Positions 33,368-41,351 of a stretch of 64,000 bases of DNA are shown here, one piece after another. Under the pieces are notes generated by a model, which was given only the letters and a program-made list of their open reading frames with translations, had not been told where the DNA came from and searched no databases. The position numbers and the translations under genes are program-made. How positions within the stretch are numbered: the stretch's first letter is position 1; each line of letters starts with the position of its first letter. Location of the stretch: positions 62,001-126,000 of the forward strand of contig CAYWPT010000001.1 in NCBI GenBank assembly GCA_964460605.1, given 5' to 3'. The DNA comes from CAYFJV01 sp964460605. GTDB lineage: Archaea > Nanobdellota > Nanobdellia > Woesearchaeales > GW2011-AR9.

Positions 33368-33481
33368 TGGTGGGGCTGCCCGGATTTGAACCGGGGTTAT
33401 ACGGTCCCAAACCGTAAGTGATAGATTGCCTAAAGGCATTTTAAGCGTAAAATAACCCTTACCAGGCTACACTACAGCTCC
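33368..33481 (-). tRNA. tRNA-Pro (anticodon TGG) with a 38-nt insertion in the D arm
   Basis: Read on the minus strand, the acceptor strand GGAGCTG pairs with CAGCCCC except for A3-C70. The anticodon arm TACGG-TTTGGGA-CCGTA gives anticodon TGG. The T arm is CCCGG-TTCAAAT-CCGGG and CCA is encoded. The D stem GTGT pairs with ACAC only if 38 nt (about 33422-33459) are removed between positions 22 and 23. Removal leaves 76 nt. The insert contains its own hairpins (ATTTTA/TAAAAT; GCC/GGC). A non-canonical archaeal intron is the best explanation. A clean bulge-helix-bulge is not obvious. Confidence 0.88.
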
Positions 33482-33574
33482 ACAATGATTCATTTATAAA
33501 GATTGTGTTGATTTTCTCTTGAAATCTTTATAATTCGACAGGAAGCCTTCCTGTTTAAAAGATTTATGGTAATT

Positions 33575-34609
33575 CTAGAGTCTTATGAGCCCTTTAGGGA
33601 ATTTGGTCAGAATCTTAGGCTTTTTCTGAAAAGCTATAGTATCTTCTATTCGAAAACCGAATTTTTTAGGAAAATAGACCCCTGGCTCTATTGTGTAGAC
33701 ATGATTTTGTTCTATTTTCGCTTTTGATCCTGGACTCACTCGTGGCGCTTCGTGCACTTCAACACCAATTCCATGCCCTAATGAATGGAAGAAGTAAGAG
33801 GAGTATTTTCCTAGATTTTTTCTAGTCGCTTTGTCCAATTCATTGTAGGATAATCCTTCTTTACTCATGTTGATAGCTTTTTGTTGTACTTCGTTGAGAA
33901 AATCCCATTTTTCTTTTTCTTCTTTGCCCAATTTTCCTACTGCTAATACTCTCGTCATATCAGAACAGTAGAGATTCCTTTTTGCTCCAATGTCAATTAA
34001 GAGAGTTCCTGTTTTGAGTTTGTTTTTTCCAGTAATATGGTGAGGAATCGCAGCGTTTTGTTTACTCGCAACAATTGTTGGGAAGGATAATTCTGCCCCT
34101 TGCTCTTTGATGTAGCGTTCTAAGTGGAATGCAACACTTGATTCTGTTGTGAATTTTTTTGCTGAATAGGCATCAACAAAACTTTGTAGTGCATCATCTG
34201 CTATTTTACAAGCAGCTCTAATTTTTTTTATTTCTGCATCTGTTTTTACAGCTCTTAGAACTGAGAGTTCTTCATGGAAATTGTGAATCTTCACTTTTGG
34301 ATATAATTCTTTGACTGTATCTAGAAAAGCTGCAGTTAATGATTCTTTATTGATTGCAACATTTTTTACTTTAAGATTTTTGAATTTTGTTTTCCATTTT
34401 TTGTCTATTGTTTTAACAGTCATGCCTAAAACTTTGTCCACATGATCCAATTTTGAGATATAAAAATCAGCTTTACTTGGCGTTATTAAAAGAAATGAAT
34501 AGCTCGTATCTTTTTGTGTAAGCCAAGTGATATGTGGGTCTGGATGTACTAAGAATAATAAATCAATATTTTTCTTTCTGAGAATCTTCTGTACTTCCTT
34601 GAGTTTCAT
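33575..34609 (-). CDS. Xaa-Pro peptidase (M24 family)
   Basis: An N-terminal creatinase-like domain (about 1-125) is followed by a pita-bread catalytic domain with all five metal ligands: Asp in LIDIGAK, Asp in YCSDMTR, His in SLGHGIGVEVHE, Glu in TIEPGVYF and Glu in RIEDTI. It probably cleaves Xaa-Pro bonds from peptides in the cytoplasm. The 344-aa length fits archaeal prolidases. Confidence 0.93.
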   Translation of the reverse strand: MKLKEVQKILRKKNIDLLFLVHPDPHITWLTQKDTSYSFLLITPSKADFYISKLDHVDKVLGMTVKTIDKKWKTKFKNLKVKNVAINKESLTAAFLDTVKELYPKVKIHNFHEELSVLRAVKTDAEIKKIRAACKIADDALQSFVDAYSAKKFTTESSVAFHLERYIKEQGAELSFPTIVASKQNAAIPHHITGKNKLKTGTLLIDIGAKRNLYCSDMTRVLAVGKLGKEEKEKWDFLNEVQQKAINMSKEGLSYNELDKATRKNLGKYSSYFFHSLGHGIGVEVHEAPRVSPGSKAKIEQNHVYTIEPGVYFPKKFGFRIEDTIAFQKKPKILTKFPKGLIRL

Positions 34610-34719
34610 CTTCTTAGAGAATTATTTGATGTATATAAAGCTGAGTATTCACAGGGTTAAGCCTATTTTATACGAATAAGAAAGCATTATATAGCTAAAA
34701 GATATAGTTTTTACTAATA

Positions 34720-35925
34720 ATGAAACGTTACATTTTGCCAAATGGTTTAACAGTACTCTACTCGAAAAAGAAAGGAAAAACAGCAGTAGTGCAAGCAATG
34801 GTCAAAGGCGGATCTGTAATTGAGAAGAAAGGGCAAAAAGGGATTTCACATTTAATCGAACATTTAGCTTTAGAAGGTACTGAGAAAAGACCAAACGGGC
34901 AAAGTATAGCAAACGAGATTGAAAGTTTGGGTGGAGAGTTTAACGCTTACACCGCTTATTATCGTACAGCGTTTTATGCAAAGATTTTGAACAAACATTT
35001 TGACAAAGCTGTGGAAATTATAGCTGACGTTCTACAAAATCCATTATTCCGAGAAAAGGATTTCAAAAGAGAACGAGGAGTTGTTCTCAAAGAAATTGAT
35101 ATGGTCTTTGATGATCCACGATATTATCAATGGGTCTTATTTCAAAGATTAATGTACAAGAAGCACCCTTGTAAAACGCCAACCTATGGTGATAAAAAAG
35201 AATTGATGAAAATGACTAATGAAAATGTCAAAGAGTTCTTTTACAAATATTATCATCCTAGCAATATGGTTATCTGCGTAGTAGGAGATTTACGTAATTG
35301 GAAACGAGTGGTTCGTAAATATTTTGGTAAGGTTAAGAAAAGAGATGTTACATTACCACGTATTGCTAAAGAGAAAGTTTCAGCTAAAAAAACAAGCCTA
35401 GTTGAGAAAAGAAAAACTGCTAACAGTTATTTAGTGATGGGTTTTCCTACAGTTACTCGTGATCATAAAGATAGTTACGTTTTAGATGTGATTCAAGGGA
35501 TTTTAGGTCGTGGACAGAGTGGAAAAATCTTTGCTGAGCTTAGAGGTAAACATGGATTAGCTTATGAAGTTGGCGCAGAAAGTGTAGCTGAGAAAAAACA
35601 CGGTTACTTCGCAGCCTTTGCGAGTTTTTCAAAGAAAAATCGGCGTAAGGTAGAGAAAATTATGCTTAGCGAGTTTAAGAAATTGTATAAGGTTTCTGAG
35701 AAAGATGTGGCGGAAGCAAAAACCTATTTAGAAGGAGAATTCTATTTAACCTTAGATGATGCTCAGCAGTTGGCAGACACATTATTATTCTGGGAGGGTG
35801 TTAGTAGTGCAGATAATCTAGCTAAATATAACAAAGAGATAAAAAAAGTTACTGTAAGAGATGTGCGTAGGGTTGCTAAGAAGTATTTTACAAAACCTAA
35901 AGTTGCTTTTTTAGCTGGGCGTTAA
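34720..35925 (+). CDS. M16 family zinc metallopeptidase
   Basis: The inverted zinc motif HxxEH is present (SHLIEHLALEGTEKRP), with the distal Glu in the following helix (EIESLGGEFNAYT… ER). Both M16 half-domains are present: the active one (1-190) and an inactive one (about 200-401, with GRGQSGKIFAELRGKHGLAYEV). Members degrade small peptides or process precursors. A TTATATAG box lies about 31 bp before the ATG. It is convergent with tyrS (4-bp overlap). Confidence 0.93.
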   Translation: MKRYILPNGLTVLYSKKKGKTAVVQAMVKGGSVIEKKGQKGISHLIEHLALEGTEKRPNGQSIANEIESLGGEFNAYTAYYRTAFYAKILNKHFDKAVEIIADVLQNPLFREKDFKRERGVVLKEIDMVFDDPRYYQWVLFQRLMYKKHPCKTPTYGDKKELMKMTNENVKEFFYKYYHPSNMVICVVGDLRNWKRVVRKYFGKVKKRDVTLPRIAKEKVSAKKTSLVEKRKTANSYLVMGFPTVTRDHKDSYVLDVIQGILGRGQSGKIFAELRGKHGLAYEVGAESVAEKKHGYFAAFASFSKKNRRKVEKIMLSEFKKLYKVSEKDVAEAKTYLEGEFYLTLDDAQQLADTLLFWEGVSSADNLAKYNKEIKKVTVRDVRRVAKKYFTKPKVAFLAGR

Positions 35926-37007
35926 TGACTAACTTGAAAACTTTGCACTTTTTCTAATAATGCTTTTGCTTTCTTATTTGTGCTAAAATGTTTACGAGTT
36001 GGTTCTAATAATTCATTAATTGCGGCCGCGACTCCTGATTTCAAATCAATTGATTTTAGTTTCCCAGAACTAAAAGCTTTTTCAACTTCTTCATAAGAGT
36101 TAAATGATAAGTTTCCACCATATTTCTCAGGCCTTTCAATATCTAATTTGTCCATTCTCTCAAAAACAATGTACTTTGCGTATTCTAAAACAGGATTATC
36201 TTCAACAATACCATCAACACAGTGCGCTTTTTTGAACTTTCTTTGCACATCTTTTGCTGAATCTGTCATAAAGATTGCTGTGTCTGGTTTAGACTTAGAC
36301 ATTTTCATGGCAATCTTTCTGTCAGCGCCTTCTAAACTGCTTTCTTTGAATTGTAATCCTAAAAGCATGTGATGGTGTACTGCTACTGGTTTTTTGAAAC
36401 CAACTTTAGGAAAAATATCACGAGCTAACATGTTTACTTTTCTTTGATCTAAACCAAGTTGCGCAATATCTGCGTCTAAATGATAAATATCGGCTGCTTG
36501 CATTAAAGGGTACAAAATCTGTGCTGCTGGGTTTGAAGTGCTTTCTTCTCTCCCCATAATTTGTCCACATTTAAGCACACGAGCAACAGTTGAGTGCATT
36601 GCAAGTCTCATTACTGTTTCCCAATACTCAGGATGATCTTTATAGAATTGTGATGTCCAAACAAATTCAACATTGTCCATATCCATTCCGCAAGATTTCC
36701 ACACTTCGATAGCATAATGGCCAACAGTTTGAATTTTTTCTAAATCTCCACCATATTTATTATTGAGCATGCCAAAATAATCAGCTACCCAAAATTTGAA
36801 ATGGATACCAGCTTTTGTTAACTTGTTTACATTGATGGCTCTTAATAACCCTTGAGCAATATGAATTTGACCAGAAGGTTCAAAACCGTCATAAGCAATA
36901 GGTTTTTTCTTTTTTGTTAACAATTCTCTTAAATCCTCTTCAGTGATAATTTCTTCGCCAACTTCTTTGATTAAAGAGATTTTTTGCTCAATGGATAGTT
37001 TTGCCAT
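35922..37007 (-). CDS. tyrS: Tyrosyl-tRNA synthetase (archaeal/eukaryotic type)
   Basis: This class I synthetase has the tyrosine-pocket segment AYDGFEPSGQIHIAQGLLRA (HIGH-like motif reduced to HIAQ), FWVADYFGMLNNKYGGD, and the KMSKSKPDTAIFM signature loop. The 361-aa length is that of archaeal TyrRS without an S4 tail. It charges tRNA-Tyr. Confidence 0.96.
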   Translation of the reverse strand: MAKLSIEQKISLIKEVGEEIITEEDLRELLTKKKKPIAYDGFEPSGQIHIAQGLLRAINVNKLTKAGIHFKFWVADYFGMLNNKYGGDLEKIQTVGHYAIEVWKSCGMDMDNVEFVWTSQFYKDHPEYWETVMRLAMHSTVARVLKCGQIMGREESTSNPAAQILYPLMQAADIYHLDADIAQLGLDQRKVNMLARDIFPKVGFKKPVAVHHHMLLGLQFKESSLEGADRKIAMKMSKSKPDTAIFMTDSAKDVQRKFKKAHCVDGIVEDNPVLEYAKYIVFERMDKLDIERPEKYGGNLSFNSYEEVEKAFSSGKLKSIDLKSGVAAAINELLEPTRKHFSTNKKAKALLEKVQSFQVSH

Positions 37008-37110
37008 AGATGAGTTTGGGTTTAAATTCTATTTAAAACTATTGTTATTTTAGCCTCAAAAGGAGAAAAGTATATAAGCTAAGTTAAACTTATTCTCTTC
37101 GGGGTGTACA

Positions 37111-37752
37111 GTGAAAAAAGTAATCATTTTTGACTTTTGGGGGACTTTGGCAGAGAATGGAGTATGGAGTCCTATCAAACAAGTACGAAATGTGCTTGGT
37201 TTGCGTGTCCCTTTTTCTGAATATGTAATCACCATGGAAAAAGCTATGATGATACAAAAGCATGAAACATTAGGTGCTGCTTTTGATAATGTCTGTGCAA
37301 CCTTTAACGTGCAATGCGATGAAGAAAAAAGAAACAGATTAATTGGTCTGTGGAACAAAAACTGGATGCTTGCAGAACCTTATGCTGAGACAAAAGAAAT
37401 TTTGGAGAAATTGCGTGAAGAGTTCACTTTAGTTTTGGTTTCTAACACGGATCAGTTTTCTATTAGTAGTGTTTTGGACAAATTTAATTTAAATGATTTG
37501 TTTCACCACAAATTTTTGAGTTATGATGTGGGTATGATCAAAAGTGATCCAAATTTCTTTGAAAAAGTTGTGAGTGAGTTAGGGGTTTCTAAAGGAGATT
37601 GTGTAATGGTAGGAGATAGTATTCAAAGTGATATTATTTCGGCAAAAGCAGCAGGTTTATCAGCAGTATTGGTTGATAGAAGAAATTCAAGAGATTATCA
37701 TCCTAAGATTCAAAGCCTGAATGAGTTAAGAGAAGTTGTGAGTTCTTTGTAG
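37111..37752 (+). CDS. HAD-superfamily hydrolase
   Basis: Motif I is FDFWGTLAE (nucleophile Asp8; the second Asp of DxD is Trp), motif II is LVSNTDQ, the Lys motif is MIKSDPNFF, and motif IV is MVGDSIQSDIISAKAAG. The cap is a helical C1 type. Loss of the second Asp argues against a standard phosphatase mechanism and is seen in dehalogenase-like branches. The start is GTG, with GGGGTGT just before it and a TATA box (GTATATAAG) about 40 bp upstream. Confidence 0.88.
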   Translation: MKKVIIFDFWGTLAENGVWSPIKQVRNVLGLRVPFSEYVITMEKAMMIQKHETLGAAFDNVCATFNVQCDEEKRNRLIGLWNKNWMLAEPYAETKEILEKLREEFTLVLVSNTDQFSISSVLDKFNLNDLFHHKFLSYDVGMIKSDPNFFEKVVSELGVSKGDCVMVGDSIQSDIISAKAAGLSAVLVDRRNSRDYHPKIQSLNELREVVSSL

Positions 37753-37839
37753 GTAAAGTTTAAGTAAACAATTGTGTTTTCTAATAGTTATGCTAAATAA
37801 TCTAAGATTATTTGCACAGAAAAACTGGGGGTTTTTCTT

Positions 37840-38733
37840 GTGCCAGAAGTGACATTTTTAGGAACTACTTGTATGCAACCGACTAAAGACCGTAATCATA
37901 GTGGTATCCATATTACACATAATGGCACAGAAGTTCTTTTTGATTGTGGAGAAGGGATTCAAAGGCAAATGAAAATTGCTGGATTTAAAAATGCCCGATT
38001 AGCACATATTTGTATTAGTCATTGGCATGGAGATCATGTCTTAGGTTTGCCTGGTTTATTGAGTTCTATGGCAGCGAATGAGTATTCAAAAACTTTGCAT
38101 ATTTGGGGTCCGAAAGGGAGTAAGAAAAAATTTAAATATATGCAGAAAGCTTTTGTCAGTCATCAAAAAATTAAGATCGAATTGCATGAAGTTTCAAAAT
38201 CAGGTGTGATCTTTGAAGGAAAAGATTTCTTTTTAGAAGCGCAGAAATTAAGTCATAGTGTTCCTTGTTATGGTTATGCTCTGCGAGAAAAAGATAAGAG
38301 AAGAATAAAAGTATCTTTAGTAAAGAAATTAGGTCTTAAGGGTCCGATTCTAGGATTATTACAAAAAGGAGAAGACGTAGTGCATAATAAAAAGAAAATC
38401 AAATCAAAAAATGTAAGCACCTTAGTTGTTGGTAAAAAAGTTGCTTATGTTGCCGATACTAAAATGTGTCCAGAAGCTGTAAAACTGGCTAAAGGGAGTG
38501 ATTTGTTAATTTCTGAGAGTACTTTTCATAGTGATGAGAAAAAGTTGGCTAAAAAAATGCATCACATGACTTCACTCGATGCAGGTAAAGTTGCTAGGCG
38601 AGCAAAAGTAAAAGAATTGATATTAACACATCCGAGTTTACGTTATAAAGATGTTTCTCAATTAGTAAAAGATGCTAAAAAAGAGTTTAAGAAAGTAAAG
38701 TTTGCTAAAGATTTTATGATAATTAAAATTTAG
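37840..38733 (+). CDS. rnz: Ribonuclease Z (tRNA 3' endonuclease)
   Basis: This metallo-beta-lactamase nuclease removes the 3' trailer of pre-tRNA. Motif SHWHGDHVLGLPGLL carries the HxHxDH ligands. Others are AQKLSHSVPCYGY, VAYVADTK, SESTF and HHMTSLDAGKVA (the final His). The GTG start gives MPEVTFLGTT as in the family. One of the two tRNAs in the window lacks an encoded CCA and is the kind of substrate expected. Confidence 0.95.
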   Translation: MPEVTFLGTTCMQPTKDRNHSGIHITHNGTEVLFDCGEGIQRQMKIAGFKNARLAHICISHWHGDHVLGLPGLLSSMAANEYSKTLHIWGPKGSKKKFKYMQKAFVSHQKIKIELHEVSKSGVIFEGKDFFLEAQKLSHSVPCYGYALREKDKRRIKVSLVKKLGLKGPILGLLQKGEDVVHNKKKIKSKNVSTLVVGKKVAYVADTKMCPEAVKLAKGSDLLISESTFHSDEKKLAKKMHHMTSLDAGKVARRAKVKELILTHPSLRYKDVSQLVKDAKKEFKKVKFAKDFMIIKI

Positions 38734-38762
38734 CACTGGTCTACTGGACAAGTTCTGAGTAA

Positions 38763-38771
38763 GTATATAAG
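38763..38771 (+). promoter_or_regulatory. TATA box of hjc
   Basis: GTATATAAG is centred about 27 bp before the ATG, indicating a leaderless transcript. Confidence 0.55.
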
Positions 38772-38793
38772 GTATATTTCATTTCTGTTTTCT

Positions 38794-39189
38794 ATGATTA
38801 ACACTAAAGCTAAAGGAACTAAGGCTGAAAGAGAACTTATTCACGCTTTGCACAAAGATTCTTGGAGCGCAATTCGTGTTGCAGGTTCCGGAAGTTCAAG
38901 ATATCCTTGCCCAGATATTCTAGCAGGCAATGGTTATAGAAGATTAGCTTTTGAGTGTAAAGTAACTAGAGATAAGAAAAAGTATATTCCAAAAGCTGAT
39001 GTTGAACAATTGAAAATATTTGCTCGTAATTTTGGAGCAGAAGCTTGGATCGCTGTCAAATTTCCTTCTGAAGATTGGTACTTTTTCATGATAGAAGATC
39101 TTGAAGAAAAATCTGCTTCTTTTGCAGCTACATTAGAAGGCGCCCAGAGGAAGGGGTTTCGATTGAGTGAGTTATTAGAGAATTCTTAG
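38794..39189 (+). CDS. hjc: Holliday junction resolvase Hjc
   Basis: This archaeal PD-(D/E)XK resolvase has the family start KAKGTKAERELIHALHKD and the AGSGSSRYPCPDIL segment. The catalytic FECKVTRD follows, with Glu and Lys of the E-x-K motif. The 131-aa length is normal. It resolves four-way junctions during recombination. Confidence 0.95.
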   Translation: MINTKAKGTKAERELIHALHKDSWSAIRVAGSGSSRYPCPDILAGNGYRRLAFECKVTRDKKKYIPKADVEQLKIFARNFGAEAWIAVKFPSEDWYFFMIEDLEEKSASFAATLEGAQRKGFRLSELLENS

Positions 39190-39283
39190 TAAAATAAGCT
39201 TGGTTTAATCGAAACATTTAAAAGTGTCATTACTCAAAGTTAATAATATAGTAAGAAGGGTTCAAAGGTGTTCTAGAGATAAG

Positions 39284-40108
39284 ATGAGACTAACTAAAAA
39301 AAAAATTGACGAAGTTGTGATCAGGATCCTTGGAGAAAATGGATTACCTTTAGTAGAATTACTCAAAGGTAAAGATAATATTTCTGAGTTTAATCTTGCA
39401 AAAAAGCTTAATTTAGACATTAAAGTAGTACGAAAAATGCTTTATCTCCTCTATAATCATAATTTAGTTTCATTTACAAGAAAAAAAGACAAACAAAAAG
39501 GTTGGTACATTTATTACTGGACCATAATCAATGATAGTATCAAATTTGCTTATTTTAAAAGAAAAAAAGAACTTCTTACAAGACTCGAAGAAAGCTTAGA
39601 GAGAGAAAGCTCACAGATTTTCTTTGTATGTCCTGAAAATTGCGTACGTTTAGATTTTGATGCTGCAATGGATTTTGAATTCCATTGTCCTGAGTGTGGT
39701 AAACTTTTAGATCAAGAAGATAATGCTAAAAGAGTTGTAGATCTTAAACAACGTATTGAAAGTATTTCTGATGAAATTGAAGAATTCAAAGCTACGCGAA
39801 GAGTAAAACGTAAGGCTAAGAAAGTTGAAAAGAAAAAGAAAGAAGTGAAAAAGAAAGCTCGAGCTAAAACTGTTAAGAAGAAAACAACTAAGAAAAAGGT
39901 AGTGAAGAAGAAGGTTGTAAAAAAGAAAAGCACTAAGAAGAAAAGTGCTAAGCCAAAAACTAAAGTTGCTAAAAAGAAAGCTAAGGTAGCAAAGAAAAAA
40001 GCTGTGAAGAAAAAGGCAGTAAAAAAGAAAGCACGAGCAGTTAAGGCTAAGACCACTAAAAAGAAAACTGCTAGGAAGAAAGTTGCTAAAAAGAAATCAA
40101 AAAAATAA
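39284..40108 (+). CDS. tfe: Transcription factor E (TFE-alpha) with histone-H1-like lysine tail
   Basis: Residues 1-90 are the extended winged helix of TFE/TFIIE-alpha (IDEVVIRILGENGLPLVELL; KVVRKMLYLLYNHNLVSFTR). A coiled linker and the zinc ribbon (FFVCPENCVRLDF; FHCPECGKLL) follow, then a helix to about 180. From about 175 to 274 the protein is Lys/Ala/Thr/Val repeats of the KKKAVKKKA type, like histone H1 tails. I start at ATG 39284. A GTG at 39224 overlaps the TTTAAA box at about 39217 and would lie at or before the transcription start. Confidence 0.93.
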   Translation: MRLTKKKIDEVVIRILGENGLPLVELLKGKDNISEFNLAKKLNLDIKVVRKMLYLLYNHNLVSFTRKKDKQKGWYIYYWTIINDSIKFAYFKRKKELLTRLEESLERESSQIFFVCPENCVRLDFDAAMDFEFHCPECGKLLDQEDNAKRVVDLKQRIESISDEIEEFKATRRVKRKAKKVEKKKKEVKKKARAKTVKKKTTKKKVVKKKVVKKKSTKKKSAKPKTKVAKKKAKVAKKKAVKKKAVKKKARAVKAKTTKKKTARKKVAKKKSKK

Positions 40109-40113
40109 TAAAA

Positions 40114-40317
40114 CTATTTTCTCTTACGTTTTTTAGAAGAAGATTTTCTCCCTTTAGTTTCTGCACGTAAAATTTGCATTGCAATTCTTTGGATGTTTGC
40201 TTCCATACCAGCTACACGTCTTTCTAAAAGAATTAATACGCGTAAACTGTAAACGATGGCTGCTAGAGTTCCAATAATAACTGCTAATACTACTTGCATT
40301 AAAGTTAAATCCGCCAT
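40114..40317 (-). CDS. Small membrane protein with coiled coil and basic tail
   Basis: An N-terminal transmembrane helix (TLMQVVLAVIIGTLAAIVYS) precedes a short coiled coil (LLERRVAGMEANIQRIAMQI) and a basic end (KGRKSSSKKRKRK). The ATG at 40317 has GAGGTG upstream. The slightly earlier GTG is less likely. A role is unknown. The layout suits a membrane adaptor that binds nucleic acid or ribosomes. Confidence 0.65.
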   Translation of the reverse strand: MADLTLMQVVLAVIIGTLAAIVYSLRVLILLERRVAGMEANIQRIAMQILRAETKGRKSSSKKRKRK

Positions 40318-40395
40318 TTTATAATACACCTCAATTAATTATGATATCTAAATCATTGTTTATAAGTATATAAATCTTCTCATAGTGCGAAAACC

Positions 40396-40404
40396 TTATA
40401 TAAA
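40396..40404 (+). promoter_or_regulatory. TATA box of aIF2-beta operon
   Basis: TTATATAAA lies about 26 bp before the ATG at 40426, giving a leaderless message. Confidence 0.55.
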
Positions 40405-40425
40405 AACCTTTGATTTTCCTCTTTA

Positions 40426-40833
40426 ATGGATTACGAAGCATTATTGAAAAAAGCACAGGACGAATTACCTGTGCGTATGCAAGCTGGCGAACGTTTTACT
40501 ATTGATAAAGTAAAAGGTCATTTAGAAGGGAGTAAAACTGTGATTTCTAATTTAAGAAAAATTGCTAAAGATTTAGGGCGTAAGCCAGATCATTTATTGA
40601 AATATTTATTACGTGAGACTGCAACAGCTGGAAAGTATGTTGGTGGTCGTGCAATTTTTGCTGCAAAAATCTCAGCTAAAAGAATTAATGATAAAATTGC
40701 TAAATATGCAAGCGAGTTTGTCTTTTGTTCTGAATGTAATAAACCAGAGACCGAATTGCAAGATGATAAAGGAATTATTTATCTCAAATGTAATGCTTGC
40801 GGTGCTAAAAAACCTGTGAAAAATATCAAATGA
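40426..40833 (+). CDS. eif2b: Translation initiation factor aIF2 subunit beta
   Basis: This subunit of the heterotrimeric factor brings initiator tRNA to the ribosome. The family core is visible: RFTIDKVKGHLEGSKTVISN, AKDLGRKPDHLLKYLLRETA, and a C-terminal zinc ribbon CSECNKPET…CNACGAKKPVK. The 135-aa length is normal for archaea. It overlaps the DUF424 gene by 4 bp. Confidence 0.96.
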   Translation: MDYEALLKKAQDELPVRMQAGERFTIDKVKGHLEGSKTVISNLRKIAKDLGRKPDHLLKYLLRETATAGKYVGGRAIFAAKISAKRINDKIAKYASEFVFCSECNKPETELQDDKGIIYLKCNACGAKKPVKNIK

Positions 40834-41135
40834 GTTCTGAGAGTTTTATTTTCAAGGAGAAAAAAACTCCACATGGATTAGTTATGATAATCACAGATAC
40901 AGAAATTATTGGTAAAAAGTTTGAGACAGATAAATTACAATTAGATTTAAGCAAAGAGTTCTATACAGGTATTGAGAAAACAAAAGAAGAAATTAAAAAA
41001 AAGCTAAAAAAATCCTATGTTGTGCACTTAACTGGTAAACGTGCTGTTAATTTAGGTATTGAGATTGGCATTGTTGATGCTGGACGTATTCTTATTGTAG
41101 ATAGTTGCCCACACGCTGAAGTATGGTTGGGTTAA
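40830..41135 (+). CDS. DUF424 family protein
   Basis: The 101-aa protein matches the archaeal DUF424 pattern (GLVMIITDTEIIGKKFE; VHLTGKRAVNLGIEIGIVDA). This family is usually found next to aIF2-beta, as here, and is suspected to act in translation. No biochemical function is known. Confidence 0.88.
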   Translation: MSSESFIFKEKKTPHGLVMIITDTEIIGKKFETDKLQLDLSKEFYTGIEKTKEEIKKKLKKSYVVHLTGKRAVNLGIEIGIVDAGRILIVDSCPHAEVWLG

Positions 41136-41351
41136 AAGTTACACAATATAATTTACCTATTGCTTCAATCAATGTCTTATCTATGAGTTCAGACCTTTGC
41201 CAATGCGATCACTCTGTATTAATTACTTTATCAGTATCTACACCTAATTGTCTTTTTCTACCAATCATAACTACATTTCTTCACCCAAGTTCTGTATAAG
41301 TTGCAATAAAATTAGAAATAAAAAATATTGCTAAGAACAATATTAGCTTGT
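41136..41351 (-). pseudogene. Possible remnant of a small exported protein
   Basis: In the 216 bp between DUF424 and polC, one minus-strand frame reads KLILFLAIFFISNFIATYTE (signal-peptide-like). After a TGA it continues with RNVVMIGRKRQLGVDTDKVI and, after another stop, LIDKTLIEAIGKLY. There is no clear start. It may be a decayed gene or chance. Confidence 0.2.

Noticed and set aside
39224..39283. Upstream GTG start for TFE
   Set aside because: It lies at the TTTAAA promoter element and adds 20 residues unlike TFE.
39712..40056. Hydrophobic Phe/Leu-rich frame on the minus strand opposite the TFE tail
   Set aside because: It is the complement of AAG/AAA-rich lysine repeats, which always gives CTT/TTT codons. 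It is not a membrane protein.
39838..40105. Tandem DNA repeat or CRISPR-like array
   Set aside because: The repetition is imperfect and in frame with lysine-rich codons. There are no spacers or constant repeats.
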